Part shown: positions 45,227 through 55,588 of the stretch, one piece after another
How the letters are laid out: every line of letters begins with the position of its first letter
Position numbering within the stretch: position 1 is the stretch's first letter
Source of the DNA: Sorghum bicolor
Taxonomy: Eukaryota; Streptophyta; Magnoliopsida; Poales; Poaceae
Length of the DNA stretch: 64,000 bases
NCBI RefSeq assembly: GCF_000003195.3
Contig: NC_012879.2
Location: forward strand, 22,991,367-23,055,366
Direction: 5' to 3'
The notes under the pieces: generated by a model
Database searches by the model: none
Told to the model about the DNA's origin: nothing
The model's input: the letters and a program-made list of their open reading frames with translations, nothing else
Position numbers and translations under genes: made by a program

Positions 45227-48200
45227 ATGGCCGTCGGGTTCGTCGTCCCTGAGGTCAAATCTCCACCCCGTCTTCTGTATTTTTCTTCATATCCCTATTC
45301 ACTCGCAATCCATTTTACTGAACATCTTCCTTTTCTTTCCTCTTTGTATTTCTTTTTACGCCCAAAATCACTAGGAATTGTCCAACAAAATTGTCATCCC
45401 CACCGATCAACCACACCTTCAATGCCTCGGCCCTCTAGGGGACCCAGATCCAACTGACCTTATCAACGCAGAAACCAACAGGATCCCCTTCAGAGCCGAA
45501 AATTTTTCCTTAGATTTGTGGAAGGACACCTTCCGCTCTTGGCCCAGCCCAACTGTAGGGTGGAAAGACTGGTTCTTGAGGGTCAGCAACTCTAATGAAG
45601 TTCAGTAGGGTGAAAGGAATCTAGCCCAATGCATCAGATTGTCCATTGCCGATATGCATAGAAACGAGTCACTGCTGATAGCTGCATCCTACTTTTGGTC
45701 AGACACCCTCAATGCTTTTGCCTTTGGCCACGGCCCTGCTTCTCCTACTCTTGCCGATGTAGCCATGCTTACTGGTCTAGATATATCTTCTGCCGATAGC
45801 ACCCACTTTTTTGATACTGCCCCTAGTGCCAAAGTGGAGACTCGCGCTATCGGCGGTTGGTCGGGGTACATTCAGAAGTATCGTGGGAAAGGATCTGTCA
45901 CCATAAAGGAACAAACTACCTTTCTGAACATGTGGCTGGACAAGTTTGTATTCTGTGGTCGATCGGCAGGACCGACTTCTGTCTACCTATCGGCAGCAGA
46001 AAGACTGGCTAACGGTGGCCGATTCCCTCTCGGCCGATACTTGCTTGGCGCTGCTTACCACCTTCTCCATCAAGTAGCCCAGAAACTTCTGCTCGGCCAA
46101 TCCACTGGCAACTTGGGAGGCCCCTGGTGGTTTGTCAACATGTGGCTCAATCTGCATCTGCACAAGCGTCTCAACTTCAACCTGTTCACACAGCGTTTCC
46201 CAAGAGATATAGCTGAAAACCATGTATTGGGTGAAGAGGAATCGGCAACACGCGCCCCCTTGAACTTTGGCGAAGCTGTCATAGTTCTGCCTGGTTCAGG
46301 GGGTAATCCAGATCAGATCGGCCGATTCTTCCAGACTCTGTATGAGGGTTTGACCAGAGACAAACGACCATGGTTGGCTTATGATGACCCAGATAGCATG
46401 CTCCCTCTGACCTTCAATCCATTTGATGAAGCTCTCGACAGGGACAATGAGGTGATGGTGGCAATTGTGACTCCCAGAATCATTCCAGTGAATTTCTTTG
46501 GTAGCACAAAAACCTCCCCTCAAACTTACGAATTTTACAATCCATCAGCATTAGCTCGCCAGCTAGCTTTCGGCCAGTTGCCGATTGCACTTCCTTATGC
46601 CGATGTGATAAAACCCAGAGAAACTATCAACAACCTTCTTGAGTGGACTCGAGCAGCCCAACTACCACCAAACGCCGATATAGATGTAGATCTGTCAGAA
46701 TGGGTCCCGGCTGCTTTTATTACTCAGGCATACAAGTTATGGTGGGCAGAATGGAAAGAGCATCTGTTCTGTAGATCGGCACTTTCATTCCGCGGCATGA
46801 TTGACTCCGAATACGAAGTTCCTGATGACACTGTAAGTAACTCAAACCAACGTTTCATTTTCTCAATATTACCTCCATCGGCAGCTTACCCTTGTATTCC
46901 TTTTGCAGGTTGATAATATTCCTCCGTTGGTTAGCAGGAGTGGCAGGCCGATCGACTTGTTTCCATCAGGCCCGATTTCCTCAATCGGCCACAATGCTCC
47001 CACCCTAGCTTCCATCGTGCATCGGGGTGTACGCCTCAGGAAAGTCACCACCAGAAGAACCCAGACATCACCAACGGTAGCTGCTCCCACTCTCGCGCGG
47101 GCTTTCAAGGCAATTTGTCAAATCTTTTTCTTTATGCTGACTATCTTTATATCGGCTATATTTATGCTTATAAACTCTTGTTCATTATTGCAGCAAACCG
47201 GCGCATCGGCGAAAGCCAGGCGTGAGAGTACCGATGCCCCCCAGTCTAGTCAACCCAAGAGAAAGGGCACCACGGGTGCTAAGACTGGAACAAAGCGCCA
47301 GAAGGTAGCAATCCCCCCTCCTCCTCTGGTATCTCCAATTCCGGTGGAATCTTCTCCTTCTTCTCCAGAAGCCCAGCCACAGCAAGCACCATCTCCCCCA
47401 CCTATGCAGGAAGCACCACAGATAGAAGAACCCCAACAGGAAGGATCTCAAACAGAAGATACATCAGCTGACATGGGTGAACAAACAACTGGCCCGGTGG
47501 GTCCAGTTATACCATCGGCAGTTTTCCCGATTCAGACAACCGTCGTCCCTCCTCCAGGTAACATACTTTAACAATATCGCTACCGATGAACTTATTCTTA
47601 TTTAGTCTCATAACTCCTTTTGTCTTCTTTCAGTTGATATCGTTCCATCGGCAATCCCAGCCGATCAACCTGTAGCTCCATCGGCATCTTTGGCCGATCA
47701 GCCTGCAGCTCCATCAGCATTTCTCAGTCACAGACAAGAGATCGCCTTGAAGCAAGTAAGTCACCGTTTACCGTTAGCACTATTTGCCGATTCTCTAAGT
47801 ATGAGCTAATTTTGCTTTCCCTCCCAAGAACAAGATTCTCCCGATAGCCTGTTCTCCTTCGCCATCGATTTCTCTGAAGAAGAAGGTGAAGAAGCAAGCA
47901 CTTCTCAGACGGTCGGCATCACATCGGCAGAGGTCAGGGTCAGACTGGAAGAATTGTCAGCTCTCCTTCACCAGGACACAGCGCAATTGGTTGATGATTC
48001 CGACCCTACCAAGACCCTGTTCAGAACTCTCAGAGGCCAAATCCCAGCCGATGTTGAAGAAATCCTGTTCCAAGCCGCTCATCTGGAGAGTCGCCAGCTG
48101 CAGTACCAAAGAGCTTCTCGGCGGCTTGCCGATAGAGCCGCTCAGACTCAACTCTCCGATGAAATGAGGAAAGAGAAGCTTTTGACCGATGAGAAGCACA

Positions 48201-48523
48201 AGAACATCGGTATCCTGAGATCTTCCGGAGACGCGCTGAAGCAGAAGATATCCGATCTATCGGCAAGAAAAGAGTCTCTGTTGGCGGAGCTCAAGGAAGT
48301 AGAGGACGCTCTGTCCCAAGCCCAACAGGAAGAGAGCCAATTGCCAGAGACCATCAGGCTTCTTGAGCGCGAGCGAAATGCCCATGGTCGCAAAGCACTC
48401 CAACTGAAGAAGAAGCTGAAGCCGATAGAAGGTTCTGCCGATGATGACATCAAGGAGATAGAAGCAGCCAACCAAATTCGGCTACGCGCTATATCGGCAA
48501 TCCAGACGCTGCTTAACACATAG
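45227..48523 (+). CDS. Antisense plant mobile domain (PMD) protein of Tat element, spliced, with one in-frame stop
   Basis: Proposed exons: 45227-45253 (MAVGFVVPE), 45375-46832, 46909-47109, 47194-47557, 47634-47755 and 47829-48523. Splice sites are GT-AG except a likely GC-AG intron at 47110-47193 (84 nt, readable through). Exon 2 holds a plant mobile domain ('TLADVAMLTGLDI', 'GRYLLGAAYHLLHQ', 'GGPWWFVNMWLNLHL'). The middle is proline/glutamine-rich, with a basic patch (KRKGTTGAKTGTKRQK) that could be a nuclear signal. The last about 190 residues are a long coiled coil. A TAG at 45606-45608 interrupts exon 2 where Trp is expected, and the phase at the last junction does not close with the sites I found. 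PMD proteins of the host (MAIN/MAIL1) act in transposon silencing; a role here is unknown. Confidence 0.7.
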
Positions 48524-48558
48524 AGTTTCCATCGGCATTGTATCCTCAGCTTTTAGTC

Positions 48559-48661
48559 TAGCCGATAGGACTGTTATCGGCGCCTAAACTTTTGAAACAC
48601 CAAGTCTTGTCCCCAAGCATTTGGATCCAGCCGATAGGAGTGTTATCGGCACCTAAACTTC
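48559..48661. repeat. Twin hairpins between antisense gene and pol
   Basis: Two direct copies of 'gccgatagga(c/g)tgttatcggc' followed by '(g/a)cctaaactt', about 70 bp apart. Each is an inverted repeat with 7-bp arms GCCGATA/TATCGGC. They fill the 137 bp between the convergent stop codons and may mark both 3' ends. Confidence 0.7.
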
Positions 48662-51600
48662 TATGCATCGACCCATATACTGGGGTAGTACTTCTTTAAA
48701 TATTTGCCGTTTAATGCTCTGGGAAATTCAATTCCTTCGAGGGTTTCTAGAATGTAGGCATTACCAGGAGCCGATCGACTTATCCGATAAGGACCCTCCC
48801 AATTAGGAGACCACTTTCCAAACTTCGAACTTTTGGTCCCAATTGGTAAAATTACTTTCCATACCAAATCCCCATCGGCAAACTCTTTAGCCTTCACTTT
48901 CTTATCATACCATCTAGCAACTCTCTTCTTATTTTCTTCTATACTCATTAAAGCTTTTAACCGATGCCCTGCTAGATCATCCAATTCATCGGTCATCAAA
49001 GTGGCATAATCGTCGGAAGTTAATTGATCTTGAAAAGATAATCGCCTAGATCCAGCCTTAATTTCCCAAGGCAACACTGCATCATGTCCATACACCAATT
49101 GATAGGGTGATACCTTGGTCGATCCATGACAAGCCATCCGATAAGACCACAATGCTTCATTTAATAATGTATGCCACCGCCTAGGATTTTCTTCAATCTT
49201 TCGTTTAATAAGCTTGATAATTCCTTTGTTAGACACTTCGGCCTGCCCATTGGCTTGAGCATAATAAGGAGAAGAATTCAGCACTTTAATTCCCATACCG
49301 ATTGCGAATTCATCGAACTCCCCCGATGTGAACATGGTGCCCTGATCGGTAGTAATCGTTTGGGGAATCCCGAATCGGTAAATAATATGCTCCTTCACAA
49401 AATCAATCATATTGGCCGATGTGACTTTCTTCAAAGGAATAGCTTCAACCCACTTAGTGAAATAGTCAGTGGCAACTAGAATGAACTTATGCCCTTTGCT
49501 AGATGGTGGATAAATCTGGCCGATCAGATCGATGGCCCATCCCCGGAACGGCCAAGGCTTTATTATAGGATTCATAGCCGATGCGGGTGCTCTTTGGATA
49601 TTACCAAACTTTTGACAACCTTGACATCCCTTGAAATATTTAAAACAATCTTCAAGTATGGTTGGCCAAAAATATCCATTCCTTCGAATCATCCACTTCA
49701 TCTTAAAAGCTGACTGATGCGCTCCACACACTCCTTCATGGATTTCCCCCATCAAACTTCTAGCCTCATCATCGCCCAAGCATCGGAGAAGAATTCCGTC
49801 GACAGTTCGATAATACAATTCATTTTCAAGGAACACATACTTGGTTGCTTGAAATCGAACCCGTCTTTCAACTTTTTTGGATGGATTTGTTAGATAATCA
49901 ATAATTTCTTTCCTCCAATCACCGGCACCGACTGCCGATGTCGCATTAATCATTGGCTGATATCCCGAGGCATGCTGAGCTAACCGATTAGCGTCTTCAT
50001 TATGCAATCGGGGAACATGCTCCAATCGGAAATCCTTGAATTCCTTTAACAGTTGCATACTTCTCTCAAAATAAGTTATGAGAACTTCACTTTGGCATTC
50101 ATAGCTTCTGGCCAATTGATTTATAACCAACATAGAATCCCCGAATATTTCAACAGCATCAGCACGAACTTCTCTTAACAACTCCAATCCCTTGATCAGA
50201 GCCTGATACTCAGCCTGATTATTTGTTGATGTGGCAACAATCGGCAAGGAAAACTCATACTTCCTCCCCTTAGGGGAAACTAATACAATGCCGATTCCTG
50301 CCCCCCGGTCACAGGTAGATCCATCAAAGAAGAGCGTCCAGGGTACAATCTCCAAGGTTTCCACTAGACCGCAATGCTGAGTCACAAAATCGGCCATAAT
50401 CTGCCCTTTGACTGCCTTAGCCGATTCGTAACGCAAATCGAACTCCGACAGCGCTAAAATCCATTTACCGATCCTACCACTCATAATCGGCATAGATAGC
50501 ATGTATCGGACCACGTCATCTTTGCAAACAACAGTGCATTCGGCCGATAACAGGTAATGTCTCAGCTTGATACATGAAAAATATAAGCATAAGCATAGTT
50601 TCTCAATGGCCGAATACCTGGTTTCAGCATCAATCAACCTCCTACTCAAATAATAAATTACCCTTTCTTTCCCTTCAAATTCTTGAACTAAAGCTGAACC
50701 GATAACCGATCCATCGGTAGATAAATACAATCTGAAGGGCTTCCCTTGTTGAGGTGGAACTAGAACTGGAGGATTTACTAGATACTTCTTGATTTCATCC
50801 AGAGCCAACTGCTGTTCTTCTCCCCAAATAAACTCTTGATCGGCTTTCAATTTAAGAAGAGGACTGAAAGCACGAATCCTACCAGAAAAATTCGATATAA
50901 ATCTCCTGATAAAATTTACCTTGCCGATCAAGGATTGGAGCTCGGTTTTGTTGGTAGGGGCCACTATTTTATTGATGGCATCAATGGATCTTCGACTAAT
51001 TTCAATACCCCTCTGATGTACCATGAAACCAAGAAACTGCCCTGCCGATGCACCAAATGCACACTTGTTGGGATTCATCTTCAATCCATGCTTCCTTGTG
51101 CACTCTAACACTTTTTGTAAATCGGCAAGATGCTTTGAGAAATCTCCAGACTTAACCACCACATCATCAATATAAATCTCCACGAGCTTGCCGATGAACT
51201 CATAAAATATAAAATTCATAGCCCTTTGATAAGTAGCACCAGCATTCTTCAACCCCAAAGTCATGACTATCCACTCAAATAGCCCAACATGACCAGGACA
51301 CGTGAATGCGGTTTTTGGAATATCCTCCTCCGCCATGAATATTTGATTGTAACCTGCATTACCATCCATGAAGCTGATGACCTGATGACCAGCCGCGGCA
51401 TCAACCAGTAGATCGGCGACAGGCATTGGGTATCCATCCATCGGCGTAGCTTTATTGAGATTCCTGAAATCAATGCACACCCGAAGCTTCCCGTTCTTCT
51501 TGTAAACCGGAACAACATTGGAAATCCACTCGGCATACCGACACTGCCGAATAAACTTAGCTTCAATAAGTTTGGTGATTTCGGCCTTAATATCAGGTAG

Positions 51601-51894
51601 AATGTTAGGATTACATCGGCGGGCTGGTTGCTGATGTGGCCGAAATCCAGACTTGATGGGTAACCGATGTTCAACAATTGATCGGTCTAAACCAGGCATC
51701 TCAGTATAATCCCAAGCAAAGCAATCTTTATATTCCTTTAACAAACTAGTCAATTGTTGCTTACTCTCAGGATCTAATTTAGCACTAATAAAAGTAGGCC
51801 TAGGCTTATCACCACTACCTATATCTACTTCTACCAAATCATCGGCCGATGTGAATCCCTGGCCTAATTTTCCATCATCGGCGAATCTATCCAT
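48661..51894 (-). CDS. pol polyprotein of Tat element (RT, RNase H, archaeal-type RNase H, integrase)
   Basis: An intact frame of 1,077 residues. RT at about 90-290 ('CIDFRNLNKATPMDGYPMP', catalytic YIDD at about 241-244). First RNase H at about 370-500 ('YLSTDGSVIGSALVQEF'). Second RNase H of archaeal type at about 518-650 ('LFFDGSTCDRGAGIG', 'NNQAEYQALIKGL'). Integrase zinc finger HHCC at about 715-760 ('GCQGCQKFG') and DDE core with Asp at about 790, Asp at about 850 ('TTDQGTMF') and Glu at about 885 ('GQAEVSNKGI'). No chromodomain. The ATG overlaps the stop of the gag-protease frame as TAATG. Length and motif set are complete, so the enzyme set may be active. Confidence 0.95.
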   Translation of the reverse strand: MDRFADDGKLGQGFTSADDLVEVDIGSGDKPRPTFISAKLDPESKQQLTSLLKEYKDCFAWDYTEMPGLDRSIVEHRLPIKSGFRPHQQPARRCNPNILPDIKAEITKLIEAKFIRQCRYAEWISNVVPVYKKNGKLRVCIDFRNLNKATPMDGYPMPVADLLVDAAAGHQVISFMDGNAGYNQIFMAEEDIPKTAFTCPGHVGLFEWIVMTLGLKNAGATYQRAMNFIFYEFIGKLVEIYIDDVVVKSGDFSKHLADLQKVLECTRKHGLKMNPNKCAFGASAGQFLGFMVHQRGIEISRRSIDAINKIVAPTNKTELQSLIGKVNFIRRFISNFSGRIRAFSPLLKLKADQEFIWGEEQQLALDEIKKYLVNPPVLVPPQQGKPFRLYLSTDGSVIGSALVQEFEGKERVIYYLSRRLIDAETRYSAIEKLCLCLYFSCIKLRHYLLSAECTVVCKDDVVRYMLSMPIMSGRIGKWILALSEFDLRYESAKAVKGQIMADFVTQHCGLVETLEIVPWTLFFDGSTCDRGAGIGIVLVSPKGRKYEFSLPIVATSTNNQAEYQALIKGLELLREVRADAVEIFGDSMLVINQLARSYECQSEVLITYFERSMQLLKEFKDFRLEHVPRLHNEDANRLAQHASGYQPMINATSAVGAGDWRKEIIDYLTNPSKKVERRVRFQATKYVFLENELYYRTVDGILLRCLGDDEARSLMGEIHEGVCGAHQSAFKMKWMIRRNGYFWPTILEDCFKYFKGCQGCQKFGNIQRAPASAMNPIIKPWPFRGWAIDLIGQIYPPSSKGHKFILVATDYFTKWVEAIPLKKVTSANMIDFVKEHIIYRFGIPQTITTDQGTMFTSGEFDEFAIGMGIKVLNSSPYYAQANGQAEVSNKGIIKLIKRKIEENPRRWHTLLNEALWSYRMACHGSTKVSPYQLVYGHDAVLPWEIKAGSRRLSFQDQLTSDDYATLMTDELDDLAGHRLKALMSIEENKKRVARWYDKKVKAKEFADGDLVWKVILPIGTKSSKFGKWSPNWEGPYRISRSAPGNAYILETLEGIEFPRALNGKYLKKYYPSIWVDA

Positions 51895-54407
51895 TAAAAA
51901 CCGTCGTCAGAACCGACTGCTTGGATCGGTGGAATCTCATAATCGGCAACTTTGAGAAAATCTTTCTCCCAAACTTCTCCTGAAATGCACCTGGTCCTTT
52001 CGTAAGTATCCGCTTCTGCCGACGCGATAACATAAGAAGAATCTCCTGGGACAATCTCAATCTTGTCACCTACCCACTGAACCAAGCATTGATGCATTGT
52101 AGATGGGATACAACAATTGGCATGAATCCAATCTCTTCCCAATAATAAGTTGTAAGCACCTTTTCCGCTGATCACGAAAAAAGTTGTTGGCAAGGTTTTG
52201 CTGCCGATGGTCAACTCTGCACATATCGCCCCCTTGACTGGAGACACGTTTCCTTCAAAGTCTTTGAGCATCATATCGGTCTTGGTCAAATCTTGATCCC
52301 CTTTCCCAAGCTTCTGATATACTGCATACGGCATAATATTAATAGCAGCTCCACCATCAACTAGGATCTTGGTCATTGGCTGCCCATCAACCCTTCCTTT
52401 GAGGAACAGAGCTTTAAGATGCTGCCTCTCGTCATCGGCAGGTTTCTCAAAGATAGCCGTCATCGGATCCAGAGCCAACTGAGCTATCTGATCAGAAAAT
52501 TCCAACTCATCATCACTGGCTGGTGCAAGAAACTCCATCGGCAACATGAAGACCAGGTTGACGCCTGCCGATGGACCTTCCCTCTTAGTGTCTGACGGCT
52601 GCCGACTTCCAGAGTTCTCTCCCTTATTTAGCTCTTCCTGCCTTTCACGTTGCAATCTCCTTTTCTGTGTCTTGGTTAATCCTCCAGGGCACCATGGAGG
52701 AAGTGGCCTTTGACTTGCCGTCGGGCGTCGGTTCTCCCTTGACTCCATACGATGCGTGTTAGCATCCCTGTAAAATATGAATTCATCGGGAACCCGCACA
52801 TCAGCCATTCCCTCGAGCTCTTCTTGGTTCCTGGGAAAATACTGGACACGGTCACTAAGTCTATCGTGCCCACTAAATCTGCCCCCCAGCCGGTCATGAA
52901 CTGACACCCTTCCTCTGATCGGCCCATTAAATCGCCGTTCATCATCATGATAATGCCGATCGATCCTATCGTACCGATCATAACCGTTGCACTCAGGGCA
53001 GTCTCTGACAGTAGGAAGCTTGATATTTTCCTCCCAACAATGGATGAAGAATGGACAATTCCAATGATCCCTGTGCCGATTCCACTCCTGTCGGCGTCTT
53101 TCTTCTTCCCGTCGATAATCTTCCTGCTGGCGCCGATACCGATCTTCCCGTTGTTGCCATTTTTCTCGAGGCCTTCTATGAGTTATGACGATACCAGATC
53201 GAGGAAGCCTTCCTGAGCTAGTTCCTTCCTGGACCAAGCCTTTACTTCTTGCATCGGCAGTAGTAACTTGATGCTGAGGATCTACCGATGCACTCTTCTC
53301 AGCTGTCTCCGATGTTAAGACCTTAGCCTTCCCCTTAGCATCCAACATGTTTGTCGGGAAAGGATGTTGGTCTATCTTCATCGGCTTCTGGGCTTTGGAA
53401 CTGTCAAACTTGATTCTCCCTGACTCTATAGCCGATTGCAGCTGCTGTCTGAATACTTTGCATTCGTTGGTGTCATGGGAAGTTGCATTATGCCACTTGC
53501 AATATCTCATCCTCTTCAACTCTTCTGCCGATGGGATCACATGGTTAGGTGACAGTTTGATCTGACCTTCCTGAAGTAGAAAGTCAAATATCCTATCAGC
53601 CTTAGCGGTGTCAAAAGCAAACTTCTCTGGTTCCTTCTTCCCAAAAGGACAAGACATCGGCTTCTTGTTTTTTACCCACTCTGCCAAGCCGATTACTGGT
53701 TCTTCATCAGAATCTGAGCTTGTTGCTTCATCAACAAATGACACTTTCTTATTCCATGCCCTCTTAGGCTCGAAAGGCTTGATGTCTTGATCAGAAATCC
53801 TCTGCACCAAATGACTTAAACTTTCGAACTCCTGAGAGGCATACTTGTCCCTGATATGTGGCAACAAACCCTGGAAAGCCAAATCGGCTAGCTGCCGATC
53901 ATCCAGAACCAGGCTATAGCATTTATTCTTGACCTCTCGTATCCTCTGCACAAATCCCTCAACCGACTCATCATTACGTTGCCTCAACTTGACCAAGTCG
54001 GTGATCTTCTTCTCATGAACCCCCGAGAAGAAGTATTTGTGGAATTGCTTCTCTAGATCGACCCAAGTAATTACTGAGTTGGGAGGTAACGATATGAACC
54101 AAGTAAAGGCCGATCCAGACAATGATGATGAAAATAGACGAACCCTCAATTCGTCCCTGTTACCAGCCTCTCCACATTGAATAATGAACCTGTTGACATG
54201 CTCCATGGTTGACGTGTCGTCCTGTCCGGAAAACTTTGTAAAATCCGGTACCTTGTACCGATGTGGAAGCGGGATCAAATCATACGCGGGAGGATACGGT
54301 GTCCGATAAGAGTAAGTGTTGACTTTGGGTTTTATCCCAAATTGTTCCCTCATTACTTCAGCAATCTTATCGGCCCAATATGCATCGGCATCTTGCCGAT
54401 GAGGCGG
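51894..54407 (-). CDS. gag core and protease of Tat element
   Basis: Open from just after the TAG at 54408 down to a TAA at 51894-51896; the first Met is at 54353. The gag core spans about residues 30-230 ('YKVPDFTKFSGQDDTSTMEH', 'LPPNSVITWVDLEKQFHKYF'). A zinc-knuckle-like 'CKWHNATSHDTNEC' (C-x3-H-x4-H-x4-C-like spacing) follows, then a basic R/E/Q-rich linker and an aspartic protease with ILVDGGAAINIMP in place of the usual DTG/DSG, and a downstream 'LLLGRDWIH'. The DGGA variant is usual for Tat proteases. The last codons run into a T-tract, GGTTTTTAATG, at the pol start. Confidence 0.9.
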   Translation of the reverse strand, partial: PPHRQDADAYWADKIAEVMREQFGIKPKVNTYSYRTPYPPAYDLIPLPHRYKVPDFTKFSGQDDTSTMEHVNRFIIQCGEAGNRDELRVRLFSSSLSGSAFTWFISLPPNSVITWVDLEKQFHKYFFSGVHEKKITDLVKLRQRNDESVEGFVQRIREVKNKCYSLVLDDRQLADLAFQGLLPHIRDKYASQEFESLSHLVQRISDQDIKPFEPKRAWNKKVSFVDEATSSDSDEEPVIGLAEWVKNKKPMSCPFGKKEPEKFAFDTAKADRIFDFLLQEGQIKLSPNHVIPSAEELKRMRYCKWHNATSHDTNECKVFRQQLQSAIESGRIKFDSSKAQKPMKIDQHPFPTNMLDAKGKAKVLTSETAEKSASVDPQHQVTTADARSKGLVQEGTSSGRLPRSGIVITHRRPREKWQQREDRYRRQQEDYRREEERRRQEWNRHRDHWNCPFFIHCWEENIKLPTVRDCPECNGYDRYDRIDRHYHDDERRFNGPIRGRVSVHDRLGGRFSGHDRLSDRVQYFPRNQEELEGMADVRVPDEFIFYRDANTHRMESRENRRPTASQRPLPPWCPGGLTKTQKRRLQRERQEELNKGENSGSRQPSDTKREGPSAGVNLVFMLPMEFLAPASDDELEFSDQIAQLALDPMTAIFEKPADDERQHLKALFLKGRVDGQPMTKILVDGGAAINIMPYAVYQKLGKGDQDLTKTDMMLKDFEGNVSPVKGAICAELTIGSKTLPTTFFVISGKGAYNLLLGRDWIHANCCIPSTMHQCLVQWVGDKIEIVPGDSSYVIASAEADTYERTRCISGEVWEKDFLKVADYEIPPIQAVGSDDGF

Positions 54408-55541
54408 CTACGGATCTGGTACTTGGTGGCGAACCTCCACGTGTCTGTTGGGGACGTGATCTGCGCGGAACATTGTATTGATCACCTGTCCTCCAATCTG
54501 CGGACCACCAAACTGCTGTCCACCGATTGGCTGTCCTCCGAGTTGCTGTCCAAAATTCATTGGCTGGTTGGGAATCCCCTGACCTTGGAACCCGGGATAG
54601 ACCTGCCCTTGCTGGAACCCTGTAGTCTGGTAACTCTGCTGGGGCGATTGTGGAAAGGCTTGCTGTCCAAGCCATCCATTATTAGCGTTCATCGGCATAG
54701 GTGCTGCCGATGATTGGTAATTGGGTACCGTCGTTGAATTGACATACCCCGACTGGGCCATAGGCCTCTGTTGCATCAGCATTGACTCTGCCGATGCGTT
54801 GGGCATCTGGAACATTGAATCTTGAGTATTTCCAGTGTGAGGCCTTGCAGTAGTAGTTGTGGTATACCGAGGACTCTGGTTCACCGGCACATTGGGAGGT
54901 GCCGATGTCATAGGAGTTTTGCCCCTCATGTCAGTTATCTGTGATGTTACCGGCGTCAACTCTGGAGGCATACCGTAACCCCACCAGTTGGGAGGAAGAG
55001 TCAACCCTGACATTGCCGATGCCAACATATCTGTTGTCAGTTTATGCTGCCCAACTGAAATTTGTGGGTTGGTTGCCATCGGCATAGATAGTGCACCAGT
55101 AGTCCCCGATGTACTTGGAGGGACGGCAGATTGTGCACTTGCATTCGTCAAGGCAGCCGATGGAGCCGTGACCTCTGGTGCCGTTGGCTGATGATGGGAG
55201 GGGCCCACATAATCTGGTGGGATTTGTCCTTCCTTGAAAGTTCTTGCCACGGCATTGAAAACCGTATTAGACAGTACACCAGCTTGGTTAATCAACGCTC
55301 GATTGATGGCATTGTCAACCATATCTTGAAGCTTGCCAGGATTGGCGTCAAAGGTAACCTGCCGTGGTGCCGGCAGTGCATCTTTCTGGACCACTTCGCC
55401 GCTCCTGTTTATGCTGAAAGATCTCAGGCATTGCTGCTTGAACTCTTCCATGGCTTGGGCAATAGCTTGCTTCTGCTCATCCTTGAGGTTGGCCTCCGTC
55501 ACAGGGATGACGTTTTCTTGATCGAGGTCAGAGATCGACAT
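54408..55541 (-). CDS. N-terminal gag region of Tat element, separated from gag core by an amber codon
   Basis: Starts at MSISDLDQEN (ATG 55541; 48 bases after the LTR). About 377 residues, glutamine- and proline-rich with repeated 'QQ..GG' in the last 80. A TAG at 54408-54410 separates it from the gag core, which continues in the same frame. One base change (C to T in CAG) or programmed readthrough would explain this. Confidence 0.75.
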   Translation of the reverse strand: MSISDLDQENVIPVTEANLKDEQKQAIAQAMEEFKQQCLRSFSINRSGEVVQKDALPAPRQVTFDANPGKLQDMVDNAINRALINQAGVLSNTVFNAVARTFKEGQIPPDYVGPSHHQPTAPEVTAPSAALTNASAQSAVPPSTSGTTGALSMPMATNPQISVGQHKLTTDMLASAMSGLTLPPNWWGYGMPPELTPVTSQITDMRGKTPMTSAPPNVPVNQSPRYTTTTTARPHTGNTQDSMFQMPNASAESMLMQQRPMAQSGYVNSTTVPNYQSSAAPMPMNANNGWLGQQAFPQSPQQSYQTTGFQQGQVYPGFQGQGIPNQPMNFGQQLGGQPIGGQQFGGPQIGGQVINTMFRADHVPNRHVEVRHQVPDP

Positions 55542-55564
55542 GTTGATCTTGATCTTGAATCTTG

Positions 55565-55585
55565 TCCCACCAGGCGTGCCAAAAG
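55565..55585 (-). promoter_or_regulatory. Primer binding site of Tat element
   Basis: The minus strand reads TTTTGGCACGCCTGGTGGGA directly after the 5' LTR. This form is common in grass Tat-type elements; I do not assign the tRNA. Confidence 0.65.
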
Positions 55586-55588
55586 ATG

